Position numbers and translations under genes: made by a program
Notes under the pieces: generated by a model
Seen by the model: the letters and a program-made list of their open reading frames with translations, nothing else
What the model was told of the DNA's origin: nothing
The model's database searches: none
Assembly (NCBI GenBank): GCA_016714985.1
Contig: JADKBS010000003.1
Span: 62,001-126,000, forward strand
DNA from: Saprospiraceae bacterium
Lineage (GTDB): Bacteria; Bacteroidota; Bacteroidia; Chitinophagales; Saprospiraceae
Direction: 5' to 3'
DNA: 64,000 bases
Shown: piece after piece, positions 33,666 through 42,240 of the stretch
Numbering within the stretch: position 1 is the stretch's first letter
Layout of the letters: the number at the start of each line of letters is the position of its first letter

Positions 33666-35633
33666 ATGCTGAGAAACCTGTTTCATATTCTTATCGTGAC
33701 TGCGGTCAGTGCGCTTGCCTTTGTTCCAATACCAACAGAAGGCAACCCCACCAAACCGGGCAAATTCGCACTCATCGTCGCCGTTGGCAAATACCCAGCA
33801 AGCTCTGGTTGGGAGCAACTCTCCTCGGAGAACGACGTCCGCATCCTTCGTGACGCCTTCCTTAAACAGGGCTTTAACGAGGACCATATCGCCGTCATTA
33901 CAGACCGGCAAGCAACCCGTCAGGGCATCCTCAAAGCCATCCGCAGCCACCTTACCGAAAGGGCAAAACCGGGCGACGTTGCCGTCTTCCACTTCTCTGG
34001 CCACGGCCAGCAGGTACAGGACGATAATGCCGACGAGGTGGATGGTTTCGACGAAGCCCTCGTGCCTTTCGATTCGCCGAAACACTATCAACCAGGCATT
34101 TATGAAGGCCAGAACCTCATCCGTGACGAAGAATTGGGCAGTATTTTGAATGAGCTTCGCTCAAAACTTGGCCCCCAAGGTCACCTACTCACGCTCATTG
34201 ACGCCTGCCACAGTGGCACAGCCACGAGGGGACTCGGCAAGGCCCGTGGCACCGACGAGCGCATGGCCAGCCTTGAATATCTCAACCAGAAGTTTGACAG
34301 GTTTGGTGACGAGAATAGTTTAGAGGCCAACGTTCCTGGCGACCTCGCCCCGATGGTAGCGCTGTTCAGCGCTAGCCCCAACCAGCTCAGCTACGAATAC
34401 GTGGACGAGGCGGGCATGAGCTACGGCATTTTGAGCTACACGTTCAGCAAGGCGTTCGGCAATATCAAGGAAGGCACTAGCTACCGCAGCCTTTTCGACC
34501 AGTTGCGCATGGAGGTGACCAACCTCTCACCCCGCCAGACGCCACAGGCCGAGGGGGGGCTTAGTGAGGCCGTGCTTGGTGGTCATATCACGGGTACACC
34601 CCGCTATTTCCTCCCTTCGGAATGGATTGACGGGCAAACACTGCGGCTTTCAGCGGGTACCTTCGCAGGATTACACGAGGGCACGGTCGTGGTGCTTTAT
34701 CCTTCGGGAATACGTGACACGGCTGGGGTTTTGCCCTTGGCCTTCGGCAAAGTCACCAACGCCACCCCGATAGACTGCGACGTGGAACTGGAAAAAAGCA
34801 TTCCAAGGGCGAGCCGCTCCGGTTTTGTTTTTGTCAAATCACAGAACTACGGCAACCTCTCGGTCAGCATACGCTTGGAGGTCAGCAATGACGATTTGGC
34901 CGCCGCCCTGCGACAACTGCCCAACGATTGCCCAGCCATAAAATTGACAGCATCAGCCCCAGAATTGGTCTTACTGGAACAGCCCAACAAAGGCAACCTG
35001 CAACTTTTGACGAAGGATGAATATGTGTTGGGGACTTTCAAATTGCCCACTTCTGGCAATTACCTTGGCATCGTGCGGCAGGTTCGGCAGCAGGTGGTGG
35101 CCTTTGCGCAAGCCAAGTTCCTCCGCCCGATGGAAATCGCCGACAAACGCCTCGGCCTTAGGCTGTACATCTATGGGAAAGAAGGGCCGCACCCATTGCG
35201 CAGCGATGGTTATTTCTTTATCGGCACAGAACTGCGCCTGGTCATCGTCAACACAGGGAAGGTACCCTGTTATTTCAGCCTGCTCGACATCCAACCAGAC
35301 AACCAAATGAACGTCATCATACCCGCCGGGAAGCCAGCCGTGGACTACTACCTGCCAGTCGGTGGCCGCTACGAATACCCTGAACTGGTGGAGGTTTCGG
35401 AACCAATAGGCACGGAAGTGCTCAAGCTCATCGCCTCCGACCAGCCGCTGGATTTGACCAATATTATTCAGACGAGGGGTGTGCAGGGCCTTGGCAAGCA
35501 CCCTTTCGAAGTATTGCTGCGCCAAACTTATTTGCTCGAAGGCACCCGTGGCGAGACTGGCAACCTACCGAAAGGTGGCTTGGCAGTGAGTTCGGTAGTA
35601 GTGGAGATTCAGGAAGGATGGAAGGGCAAGTAG
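33666..35633 (+). CDS. Exported metacaspase-like (C14) protease with C-terminal DUF4384-like region
   Basis: The 655-residue protein has a signal peptide (about 1-19). A caspase-fold domain covers about 33-300: strand FALIVAVGKYP, catalytic His113 in HFSGHGQ and catalytic Cys181 in LIDACHSGT, followed by SASPNQLSYEY. Residues about 310-650 are beta-rich, and the end (VNTGKVPCYFSLLDIQPDNQMNVIIP) resembles a DUF4384-like domain often attached to bacterial caspases. It is probably periplasmic or surface-exposed. It starts the protease block and is followed 62 bp later by a CHAT protease gene, likely co-transcribed. Confidence 0.9.
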   Translation: MLRNLFHILIVTAVSALAFVPIPTEGNPTKPGKFALIVAVGKYPASSGWEQLSSENDVRILRDAFLKQGFNEDHIAVITDRQATRQGILKAIRSHLTERAKPGDVAVFHFSGHGQQVQDDNADEVDGFDEALVPFDSPKHYQPGIYEGQNLIRDEELGSILNELRSKLGPQGHLLTLIDACHSGTATRGLGKARGTDERMASLEYLNQKFDRFGDENSLEANVPGDLAPMVALFSASPNQLSYEYVDEAGMSYGILSYTFSKAFGNIKEGTSYRSLFDQLRMEVTNLSPRQTPQAEGGLSEAVLGGHITGTPRYFLPSEWIDGQTLRLSAGTFAGLHEGTVVVLYPSGIRDTAGVLPLAFGKVTNATPIDCDVELEKSIPRASRSGFVFVKSQNYGNLSVSIRLEVSNDDLAAALRQLPNDCPAIKLTASAPELVLLEQPNKGNLQLLTKDEYVLGTFKLPTSGNYLGIVRQVRQQVVAFAQAKFLRPMEIADKRLGLRLYIYGKEGPHPLRSDGYFFIGTELRLVIVNTGKVPCYFSLLDIQPDNQMNVIIPAGKPAVDYYLPVGGRYEYPELVEVSEPIGTEVLKLIASDQPLDLTNIIQTRGVQGLGKHPFEVLLRQTYLLEGTRGETGNLPKGGLAVSSVVVEIQEGWKGK

Positions 35634-35695
35634 CCTTATTTTTCAAGTGGGAATCAAACATTAAAACCATCTTTGCTTACATCAAAAGAAGGCCA

Positions 35696-38600
35696 ATGAA
35701 ACCGTTGATTACCCTTTTTCTCTTCGCCAATTCGTTTTGGGCATTCGCCCAAAATCAAAATCCATTGCCTGAAAACAGGGTGATCGATAGTTTGTCCCAG
35801 CTAGTCCAGCGCAGTTTGGACAACCGGGAATTCGACAAGGCCATTGAACTGAACACCGCTGCCGAGGCTTTTTCCCTTGAAAAATTTGGAGCATCCACTG
35901 AGCAATACGGCGATATGTGCTTCCAGCACGCCAAGATTTTCTTCGTTCAAAACGACTACGACCGGGCGGGCGAGTGGTACGGAAAGGCACGGGATGTTTA
36001 CGAAAAAGCCATTGGTAAGCAGCAAATCAGGTACGCAGCCGCTTTGAACGGCCTCGCCAAAATGTACCTCCGTCGTGGCAATTATGTGGAGGCCGAACAA
36101 ATTTGCACCGAGGCAAAATCCATTTTTGAAGCGATAGGTGCTCAGGGGCAAGTTGACTACGCCGTGAGCCTGCACAACGCCGCTTGGCTGAACCAAGAGC
36201 GTGGCAAATACGACGCTGCGGTAAAATTGTACAAAGAAGCCATTGCCACCAGGCAGCGAATACTCGGTGAAGGAAAAACTGATATTGACCTCGGCTGGAG
36301 CATGAACAACCTTGCAACAGTGTACTATTTGCAAGGCGAGTACGAATTGGCAGAGGAATACCATACTGCCACTGCCGAACTGCGACAAAAGCTGCTCGGT
36401 AGGGGTCACCCCAGCTATGCCGTCAGCCTCATCAACTTGGGTGCGCTGCAAACCGACCTCCGCAATTATGACAAAGGCGAGCAACTTTACCTAAAGGCCA
36501 AGGCCATTTTCGAGGACAGCCTGCACCTGACCGAGCATTATTTCTACACCATGAGCCTCGTCAACCTTGGCGACCTGAATATTTTCAAACAGGAATATAA
36601 AAGGGCAGAAGGCTTTCTCATTCAAGCCAAAACCATTTTTGAAAAGACGAATAATACCCAGCAGCAGCTTTACCTGAAATGCCTCTACAGCTTGGTGGCC
36701 TGCTCCCGCAATTTGGGGAAAAAGGAGCAGGCAAGGGATTGCAGCCGCATTGCGAAGCAGGTGCAAGAAGGGCTTGGGGGCAAAACGCATCCTTGGTATG
36801 CACTCGGATTGGTCTTGGAAAGCTACGATAGTTTTGATAATGGCGAATACGCCAAGGCCGTGGCACAATGCGAGGAAGCCAAGCAGGTGCTGGAGTCCAG
36901 CATGGGAGAACAGAACGATATCTACTTGGACATGATGCTCAGTTTGGCGAGAGCCTTTTGGAGAAAAGCAGATTTCGAAGCTGCCGCCTTGACCGTAGCT
37001 AAAGCCTATGAAATCGAAAAAACGATGCTCCTCAATGGCGTTCAGCACCTCTCGGAGCAAGAGCTTTCGGCCTACGTGACCCGCTTCGTGGGCAATCAGG
37101 GCCTGATGCTTTCCTTTGCCAGCAAGCAGTCCGACCTGGCTGCCACTTGCTTCGACAACGCCTTGTTTCACAAGGGTTTTCTGCTCAACGCCATGATGCA
37201 GGTCAACCATTTTGCCCACAAAAACCCAGAAACGGAGGCTGCTTTCAACGACTTGAAAACGCTGAAACGACAGTTTGCCAGGCAGTTGGCGAAGCCCAAA
37301 GCAGATAGGGATGAAACAGTGGTGACAAGCCTGCAAGACAATATCAGTGCCCTCGAAAAAGAGCTTGCTCGAAGCGTGTCGGGGCTTGGCGAGGCCATGC
37401 GGCAAGTGACTTGGAAGGAGGTGCAGGGCAAGCTTGCCGCCACCGAGGCCGCCATCGAATTCGTGCATTTCCGTTACCACAACCCTATGCCCACCGACAG
37501 CATCGTTTATGCGGCCATCTTGACCACGCACAATTCCCAGCAACCCATTTTTATCAGCCTTTTTGAAGAAAAACAGCTCGATTCATTGCTTGCACCCAAT
37601 TCGGAACGCAAGGCCGACTACGTGAACGGCCTTTACACCGTCGCCGAGCGGGGCCTCAAGCCCAAGGGAAAGCCCCAAAGAACGCTTTACGAACTGCTTT
37701 GGCAGCCGCTGGAAAAAGCATTGGAAGGCAAAAAGACTCTCTATTTTGCCCCAACTGGCCTGCTGCACCGCATCAACCTTGGCGCCATTCCCATCAACGA
37801 TGAAACGACCATTGCCGACCGCTTTGGCTTGGTGGAAATGGGGAGCACCCGACAGCTTATAGTTGGCAGTCATCAGTCGGCAGTCGGCAGGCGGGGAGCG
37901 GCGCTGTTTGGTGGGGTGCAGTATGAGATGGACAGTACGGCCATTGTGGCAGCAAACTCCCAAATCCAGACCGACCTGCTGGCCAGCCGCTCCACGGGGT
38001 CGAGGGGGCTGTCATTCAGCGAGACCGATGCCAGCCAGCGGGGCGGCACTTGGAGCTACTTGAAATGGACGGACATGGAGGTGGCCGCCATCGAAACCAT
38101 CTTGAAAAATGCAAGCATAACTTGCAACCTTTCAAAGGGTTACGAGGCCACAGAGGAGGCTTTTAAGTCAATTGGCATTGGCATCCCATCACCAACCGTG
38201 CTCCATATTGCAACGCACGGCTACTTCTTTCCAGATGTCAAATCCGGTGCTAACACCCCATCATCAGAAGCAGGCAAAGGGGAGGCTGCCTTCAAAACTT
38301 CCGAGCACCCGATGATACGTTCCGGCCTATTGCTTGCGGGGGCAAACCATGCTTGGCAAACGGGCCAGCCGCTCCATCCCGACCTCGAAGACGGCATCCT
38401 GACGGCTTATGAAATCAGCCAGATGAACCTCCAAAACACCGAACTGGTCGTGCTCTCTGCCTGCGAGACCGGGCTGGGCGACATCCAAGGCAACGAGGGC
38501 GTCTATGGCCTCCAAAGGGCCTTCAAGATTGCCGGAGCAAAGTACCTCGTCATGTCGCTGTGGCAGGTGCCCGACCAAGAGACCTCGGTGTTCATGACCC

Positions 38601-38725
38601 AATTTTACAGGCACTGGTTGGAGGATAAAATGACCATACCCGACGCTTTTCGTGCTGCGCAAAAGGAGATGCGGGAGCGATTCATCAACCCGTACCAGTG
38701 GGCAGGGTTCGTGCTGGTGGAGTAA
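35696..38725 (+). CDS. Exported TPR-CHAT protease
   Basis: The start at 35696 gives a signal peptide (MKPLITLFLFANSFWAFAQ). An upstream in-frame ATG at 35618 overlaps the previous gene and hides the signal. The 1009-residue protein has about ten TPR repeats (30-450), a helical linker, and a CHAT (caspase-HetF-associated) domain from about 620. CHAT catalytic residues are His841 (HIATHGYF) and Cys923 (VLSACETG), with the closing NPYQWAGFVLVE. Residues near 722-735 are encoded by an in-frame word repeat (AGTCGGCAG). CHAT proteases cleave partner proteins after TPR-mediated recognition. Confidence 0.92.
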   Translation: MKPLITLFLFANSFWAFAQNQNPLPENRVIDSLSQLVQRSLDNREFDKAIELNTAAEAFSLEKFGASTEQYGDMCFQHAKIFFVQNDYDRAGEWYGKARDVYEKAIGKQQIRYAAALNGLAKMYLRRGNYVEAEQICTEAKSIFEAIGAQGQVDYAVSLHNAAWLNQERGKYDAAVKLYKEAIATRQRILGEGKTDIDLGWSMNNLATVYYLQGEYELAEEYHTATAELRQKLLGRGHPSYAVSLINLGALQTDLRNYDKGEQLYLKAKAIFEDSLHLTEHYFYTMSLVNLGDLNIFKQEYKRAEGFLIQAKTIFEKTNNTQQQLYLKCLYSLVACSRNLGKKEQARDCSRIAKQVQEGLGGKTHPWYALGLVLESYDSFDNGEYAKAVAQCEEAKQVLESSMGEQNDIYLDMMLSLARAFWRKADFEAAALTVAKAYEIEKTMLLNGVQHLSEQELSAYVTRFVGNQGLMLSFASKQSDLAATCFDNALFHKGFLLNAMMQVNHFAHKNPETEAAFNDLKTLKRQFARQLAKPKADRDETVVTSLQDNISALEKELARSVSGLGEAMRQVTWKEVQGKLAATEAAIEFVHFRYHNPMPTDSIVYAAILTTHNSQQPIFISLFEEKQLDSLLAPNSERKADYVNGLYTVAERGLKPKGKPQRTLYELLWQPLEKALEGKKTLYFAPTGLLHRINLGAIPINDETTIADRFGLVEMGSTRQLIVGSHQSAVGRRGAALFGGVQYEMDSTAIVAANSQIQTDLLASRSTGSRGLSFSETDASQRGGTWSYLKWTDMEVAAIETILKNASITCNLSKGYEATEEAFKSIGIGIPSPTVLHIATHGYFFPDVKSGANTPSSEAGKGEAAFKTSEHPMIRSGLLLAGANHAWQTGQPLHPDLEDGILTAYEISQMNLQNTELVVLSACETGLGDIQGNEGVYGLQRAFKIAGAKYLVMSLWQVPDQETSVFMTQFYRHWLEDKMTIPDAFRAAQKEMRERFINPYQWAGFVLVE

Positions 38726-38738
38726 TTCCCCTTGTAGG

Positions 38739-38821
38739 AATCCGATGGTCGCCAACGAGGAACAGCCCTGGTAGAGTTCGAAACTCTACCAGGGCTGTTC
38801 CTCGTTGGCGACCATCGGATT
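38739..38821. repeat. Perfect 83-bp palindrome (40-bp arms, 3-bp loop)
   Basis: The arms 38739-38778 and 38782-38821 are perfectly complementary around CGA. It lies 13 bp past the CHAT gene stop and 12 bp before the -7-like box of the sigma gene. No T-run follows. The arms are not built from one repeated word, unlike most spacer hairpins here. Confidence 0.9.
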
Positions 38822-38832
38822 CGTTATTTTAC

Positions 38833-38840
38833 TACATTTG
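38833..38840 (+). promoter_or_regulatory. Bacteroidota -7-like box for the ECF sigma gene
   Basis: TACATTTG matches the TAnnTTTG consensus and lies 31 bp upstream of the start codon. No TTTG -33 box is visible because the palindrome occupies that position. Confidence 0.35.
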
Positions 38841-38851
38841 CTACCCTCAAC

Positions 38852-38880
38852 TGTTAACAACCGACCAACTATGCCATTAA
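38852..38880 (+). promoter_or_regulatory. Weak two-box motif at the sigma gene start
   Basis: TGTTAAC (38852-38858) followed 14 bp later by GCCATTAA (38873-38880) matches the block's motif with one mismatch and the same spacing. It overlaps the start codon, so autoregulation by repression or an alternative start would be needed. Low confidence. Confidence 0.25.
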
Positions 38881-39461
38881 CAAATGAAAGCTCAGATGCC
38901 GAACTGGTCGTTGCGCTGCGGGCGGGCGACAACCGGGCCTTCACGCAGGTCTATCGAAAGGGGTACAGCCTCGTGGAGGCGCTGATAACAAGGAACGGCG
39001 GCATCTCCGACGACGCGCAGGACGTGTTCCAAGAGGTGCTTTTCATCGTGGTGAAACGGCTGCGGGAACCGGGCTTCTCGCTCTCCTGCGCCCTGAACAC
39101 CTACCTCTACGCCGTTGCCCGCAACATCTGGCGGGACCGGCTTCGGGCCAAAAAGCACAACGTAGAGTTCAAGGACACGCTGCATGATTTCGAGGACCCC
39201 ACCGAGTCGGAAACCAACGCCAAGCGCCTCTTCGAGCAGCGCCATAGCACGGTGAAAACACTGCTGGAGCAGCTCTCTGAGAAGTGCCGGGAAATCATCA
39301 TGGCTTTTTACTACGAGAAAAAATCCATGCGGGACATCAGCGAAGCAACGGGCCTGGCCGAGGACGGCGTGCGGGTGCAGAAGCACCGCTGCATGAGTTA
39401 CCTCAAGACCAAAATGGAAGCACACCCCGATTTTACAAACCTTAAAAACAATGAGCAATGA
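38871..39461 (+). CDS. ECF-type RNA polymerase sigma factor
   Basis: The start at 38871 (MPLTNESSDAELVVAL) gives 196 residues. Region 2 covers about 10-90 (VEALITRNGG ... DAQDVFQEVLFIVVKRL ... NTYLYAVARNIWRDRLR). Region 4 covers about 120-180 (LLEQLSEKCREIIMAFYYEKKSMRDISEATG, with helix-turn-helix VRVQKHRCM). No region 3 is present, as expected for ECF factors. The stop overlaps the next gene's start by 4 bp (ATGA), so sigma and its probable anti-sigma partner are coupled. It sits in the middle of the exported protease block and is the natural candidate to read the shared promoter motif. Confidence 0.93.
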   Translation: MPLTNESSDAELVVALRAGDNRAFTQVYRKGYSLVEALITRNGGISDDAQDVFQEVLFIVVKRLREPGFSLSCALNTYLYAVARNIWRDRLRAKKHNVEFKDTLHDFEDPTESETNAKRLFEQRHSTVKTLLEQLSEKCREIIMAFYYEKKSMRDISEATGLAEDGVRVQKHRCMSYLKTKMEAHPDFTNLKNNEQ

Positions 39462-39949
39462 CGCACGATTTGCCAAACCTTGATAAGATAGACGCTTACC
39501 TGAACGACGTGCTGTCGGCAGATGAGCGGGCCAAGTTCGAGCAGGAACTGGCCGCTGACCCAAGCCTTCGGCGGGAGTTCGACCTCGTGCAGGATATGCT
39601 CGGCGGCGTGGAACTGGCTGGTGACGAGGCATTGAAAGCCCAAATCGGAGCAGCGCATTCGGAACTGGCCACGGAGGGCTTTTTTGCGAAGCCAGAAGCC
39701 AAAATCGTCGAAATGAAAGCTGCACAACGGGGCATGAGGCGGGTGCTGGCCGTGGCTGCCTCTGTGCTGCTGCTCGTGGCGGCGGGCGTGTGGTGGTGGT
39801 CGAAATCACAAGGCAATCCTGCACAAGAAGTGGCCAAGCAGTACCTCTACGCCGAGTCCACCAAGCTGCCAACGCTGCTGGACGACATCTCCGCCCCGGT
39901 CTTGGGCAAGACGACCGCCCACGCCGTACCAGCCTCGCCGCTGCGTTGA
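39458..39949 (+). CDS. Anti-sigma-like membrane protein, frame lost before its TPR domain
   Basis: This 163-residue frame overlaps the ECF sigma gene by 4 bp. Residues 1-85 form an acidic cytosolic helix bundle (LDKIDAYLNDVLSADERAKFEQEL), the usual position of the sigma-binding part. One membrane helix lies at about 95-112 (VLAVAASVLLLVAAGVWWW). After about residue 155 the frame becomes nonsense (TTAHAVPASPLR) and stops at 39949. The expected continuation is in another frame from about 39925 (SLAAALKLYQNKSFGEAEKAL), giving TPR repeats. A single-base change near 39900-39930 appears to break one anti-sigma-TPR gene. Confidence 0.75.
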   Translation: MTHDLPNLDKIDAYLNDVLSADERAKFEQELAADPSLRREFDLVQDMLGGVELAGDEALKAQIGAAHSELATEGFFAKPEAKIVEMKAAQRGMRRVLAVAASVLLLVAAGVWWWSKSQGNPAQEVAKQYLYAESTKLPTLLDDISAPVLGKTTAHAVPASPLR

Positions 39950-40323
39950 AATTGTACCAAAACAAGTCATTTGGCGAAGCCGAAAAAGCACTTGCGGCGC
40001 ATTTGCAGACCTATCCGCAGGACACGATTTCGCAGTTTTACCTCGCCCTGAGCCACCTCGAACTCGGCCATTACGACCAAGCGACGGCACTGCTCCGACC
40101 CATTGCGCCAGCTAATCTGACACCCGACGCCCGGCCCGGCCAAGCCTCGCAAGCCCTTGATTTTCAGTATGAAATGACGTGGTACTTGGCCTTGGCCTCG
40201 TCGCAATTGCCCGATCAGGCGGCACAGGATTCGACCTTGTCGTTGCTTCGCAAACTGGAGGCATCCGGCAATGGGGAGTGGGCGGCGAAGGCGAAGGAGG
40301 TGCTGGGGAAGTTGGACAAATAA
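39925..40323 (+). pseudogene. Detached TPR half of the anti-sigma protein
   Basis: About 130 residues continue the previous gene in a shifted frame: TPR-like repeats AALKLYQNKSFGEAEKALAAHLQTYPQD, then FYLALSHLELGHYDQATALLRPI and YLALASSQLPDQA. No plausible independent start codon or signal exists at its beginning, which supports its being the severed periplasmic domain of the 39458 gene. In related sigma/anti-sigma pairs of Bacteroidota this domain follows the membrane helix directly. A sequencing indel would look the same. Confidence 0.6.
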
Positions 40324-40506
40324 CCCCTTCCTAAGAAACTGTTTTAAAAGGGAAGTTCTATGGGGTGTGAATTTTGAAATGCTCTTAAATTCGTCCGGTA
40401 ATGAACCGTTCGAGAAATTAGTAAACTAAGGTTGAAACATGCACTAAGTGCAAAGATTAGCCTGTTATTTTACCTGAAAATCATAACCTTTTAAAAAATT
40501 AAAACC

Positions 40507-42129
40507 ATGCCTAAAATTCAAATGACTGCCTTATTGCTGTTGATTATCAGCACCGTCTTTGGGCAAACTGAGTGGGTGGGTAGCTTAGGTTTCTATGATG
40601 AAGGAACAGACCTTATTCGTACCTCACAGGGGCATACCATAATGATGCATGGGCAGATTGGAATTACGGTTTTTGATGAAGATGGAAATGTCTTATTGAA
40701 TCAAAGTTTGGATGCTCCAGGTGAAATTGAATATAGCCGCACTTCAAAAATTATTGAAATGCTCGATTCATCCATTGCATTCATGGTTGATTATTTTCTC
40801 TGCTATGACAACCATCAAAAAAGAAATTTCAAATTCGACAAGCACTGGAATAAAGTATCTGAACCTGATTTTTTCTACGAGTTAAATTATACCCATTATT
40901 TGGAAGCAAGATTTAGTGACAATAGCTACCTATTTGGCATTCGTACTGACTCATCTCCCACCGGATTTGGCCTTGCAAGGATGGCCGCCAACGGTGACGC
41001 TATATGGGTAATAAACAGTCCGGTTTACAATGGCTCATTGGTCACTGAGGGCGATACAATCTATGCGCTTACCCCGGATGCTGTGCATAAATTGTCATCA
41101 GATGGCAATATTGTTGCGGTTTATCCCAATCTCATGCTTCACAGGTTGGATATCCTGCCAGATGGCACATTTCTCGGAAGGGTGAACAAAACACTATACA
41201 GGTTTGATTCAAATTTCAATCAGTTGGCCGTTAAGGAGATAGCAGTTGTAAATTTATGGGATATTAAATTTGACGCTTCAAAGATTGCTGTTCTGTCCGG
41301 TGAGAATTCTATTCTATTTCTAAACTATTTACTGGAAACTACTGAAATTGTAAAGCCTGTACGTGATATTGAGTATTTTTCTGCTTTGGAGTTGGTCGAA
41401 GATAGCATGTTGATATGTGGTGCCGAAACATTTGGTAAATATGGCAATAAAACAAGTCACTCTGCTTTTATAAAAAAATATGCTTTGGACGGAACTTCCA
41501 TCAATACAGGGAGAGATGCTGCCCTTACTAATATAGATATTAACAAACAGCCTTTTCTCGTGGATTCAGACAAGGAAATATTTATTACTGATGTTAAGTT
41601 GACAATAAAAAACGATGGGCAAGAACCCATAAATGAAATTACCATAAATACTGACCTCTCTGAAATCTCATATATCCGTTGTTTATCCCCCCCATACCAA
41701 TATACAAAGTCGTTTTCAAACTTAAACCTGCTTCCAGGCGACGCTGTCATCATTACATTGGATACGCTGAAAACTTGGATACCCTCCTATAATTTCAATG
41801 ACAGCACGAATATTTGCTTTTGGGTCTCCGAACCTGACCAACTGCTAGATGGCAGCAACGATAATGATATAAGCTGCACAAGCATATTCGCACCTTCCAA
41901 TCCAACTGCTCCAATTGAATTTCATCATTATTTCAATGTAAAAACAAACGAACTGCACCTTGAACTGCCCGAAGATGTGAAAAACCACAAAACCGAAGCG
42001 TTTGTGTTTGATGCCGCTGGCCATTTGATGCTAAATTTCCTATCACCGAGCAACGACAGACACAAGCCCTCGACCTCGGCTATGGCGTTTATTTCGTACA
42101 GGTGGTTTCAAAAGAGTGGAAGGAAATAG
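40507..42129 (+). CDS. Secreted T9SS cargo protein of unknown function, sorting tail out of frame
   Basis: This 540-residue protein has a signal peptide (about 1-19) and a beta-rich body with several strand-repeat segments (for example ITVFDEDGNVLLNQ; VHKLSSDGNIVAVYP; LYRFDSNFNQLAVKE), suggesting a propeller-like fold. It is clearly more AT-rich than its neighbours. Near residue 510 it enters a T9SS type A sorting domain (ELHLELPEDVKNHKTEAFVFDAAGHLML), then loses frame. The proper tail (KFPITEQRQTQALDLGYGVYFVQV ends at 42149) is in another frame, explained by one missing A in the AAA run at 42033-42035. Confidence 0.75.
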   Translation: MPKIQMTALLLLIISTVFGQTEWVGSLGFYDEGTDLIRTSQGHTIMMHGQIGITVFDEDGNVLLNQSLDAPGEIEYSRTSKIIEMLDSSIAFMVDYFLCYDNHQKRNFKFDKHWNKVSEPDFFYELNYTHYLEARFSDNSYLFGIRTDSSPTGFGLARMAANGDAIWVINSPVYNGSLVTEGDTIYALTPDAVHKLSSDGNIVAVYPNLMLHRLDILPDGTFLGRVNKTLYRFDSNFNQLAVKEIAVVNLWDIKFDASKIAVLSGENSILFLNYLLETTEIVKPVRDIEYFSALELVEDSMLICGAETFGKYGNKTSHSAFIKKYALDGTSINTGRDAALTNIDINKQPFLVDSDKEIFITDVKLTIKNDGQEPINEITINTDLSEISYIRCLSPPYQYTKSFSNLNLLPGDAVIITLDTLKTWIPSYNFNDSTNICFWVSEPDQLLDGSNDNDISCTSIFAPSNPTAPIEFHHYFNVKTNELHLELPEDVKNHKTEAFVFDAAGHLMLNFLSPSNDRHKPSTSAMAFISYRWFQKSGRK

Positions 42130-42240
42130 GCAAGTTTGTGAAATATTGAGCATTCGTTGCTTTAGAAATCTGGGATTTTTGGCAAGGCAACCCAGTTTGC
42201 TGCTAACATTATTAGCAAAAAAACATCAATTGGCAGTATT

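Noticed and set aside
36491..37543. 350-residue minus-strand frame inside the CHAT protease gene
   Set aside because: It is antisense to conserved TPR/CHAT sequence, with no start context or family match.
42030..42045. Programmed ribosomal frameshifting at the T9SS tail
   Set aside because: There is no canonical slippery heptamer with downstream structure; loss of one A explains the shift more simply.
42201..42230. TGCTAACATTATTAGCA upstream of the M48-like gene as a further copy of the shared promoter motif
   Set aside because: The first box has a mismatch and no CCATAAA-type box follows at the fixed spacing.
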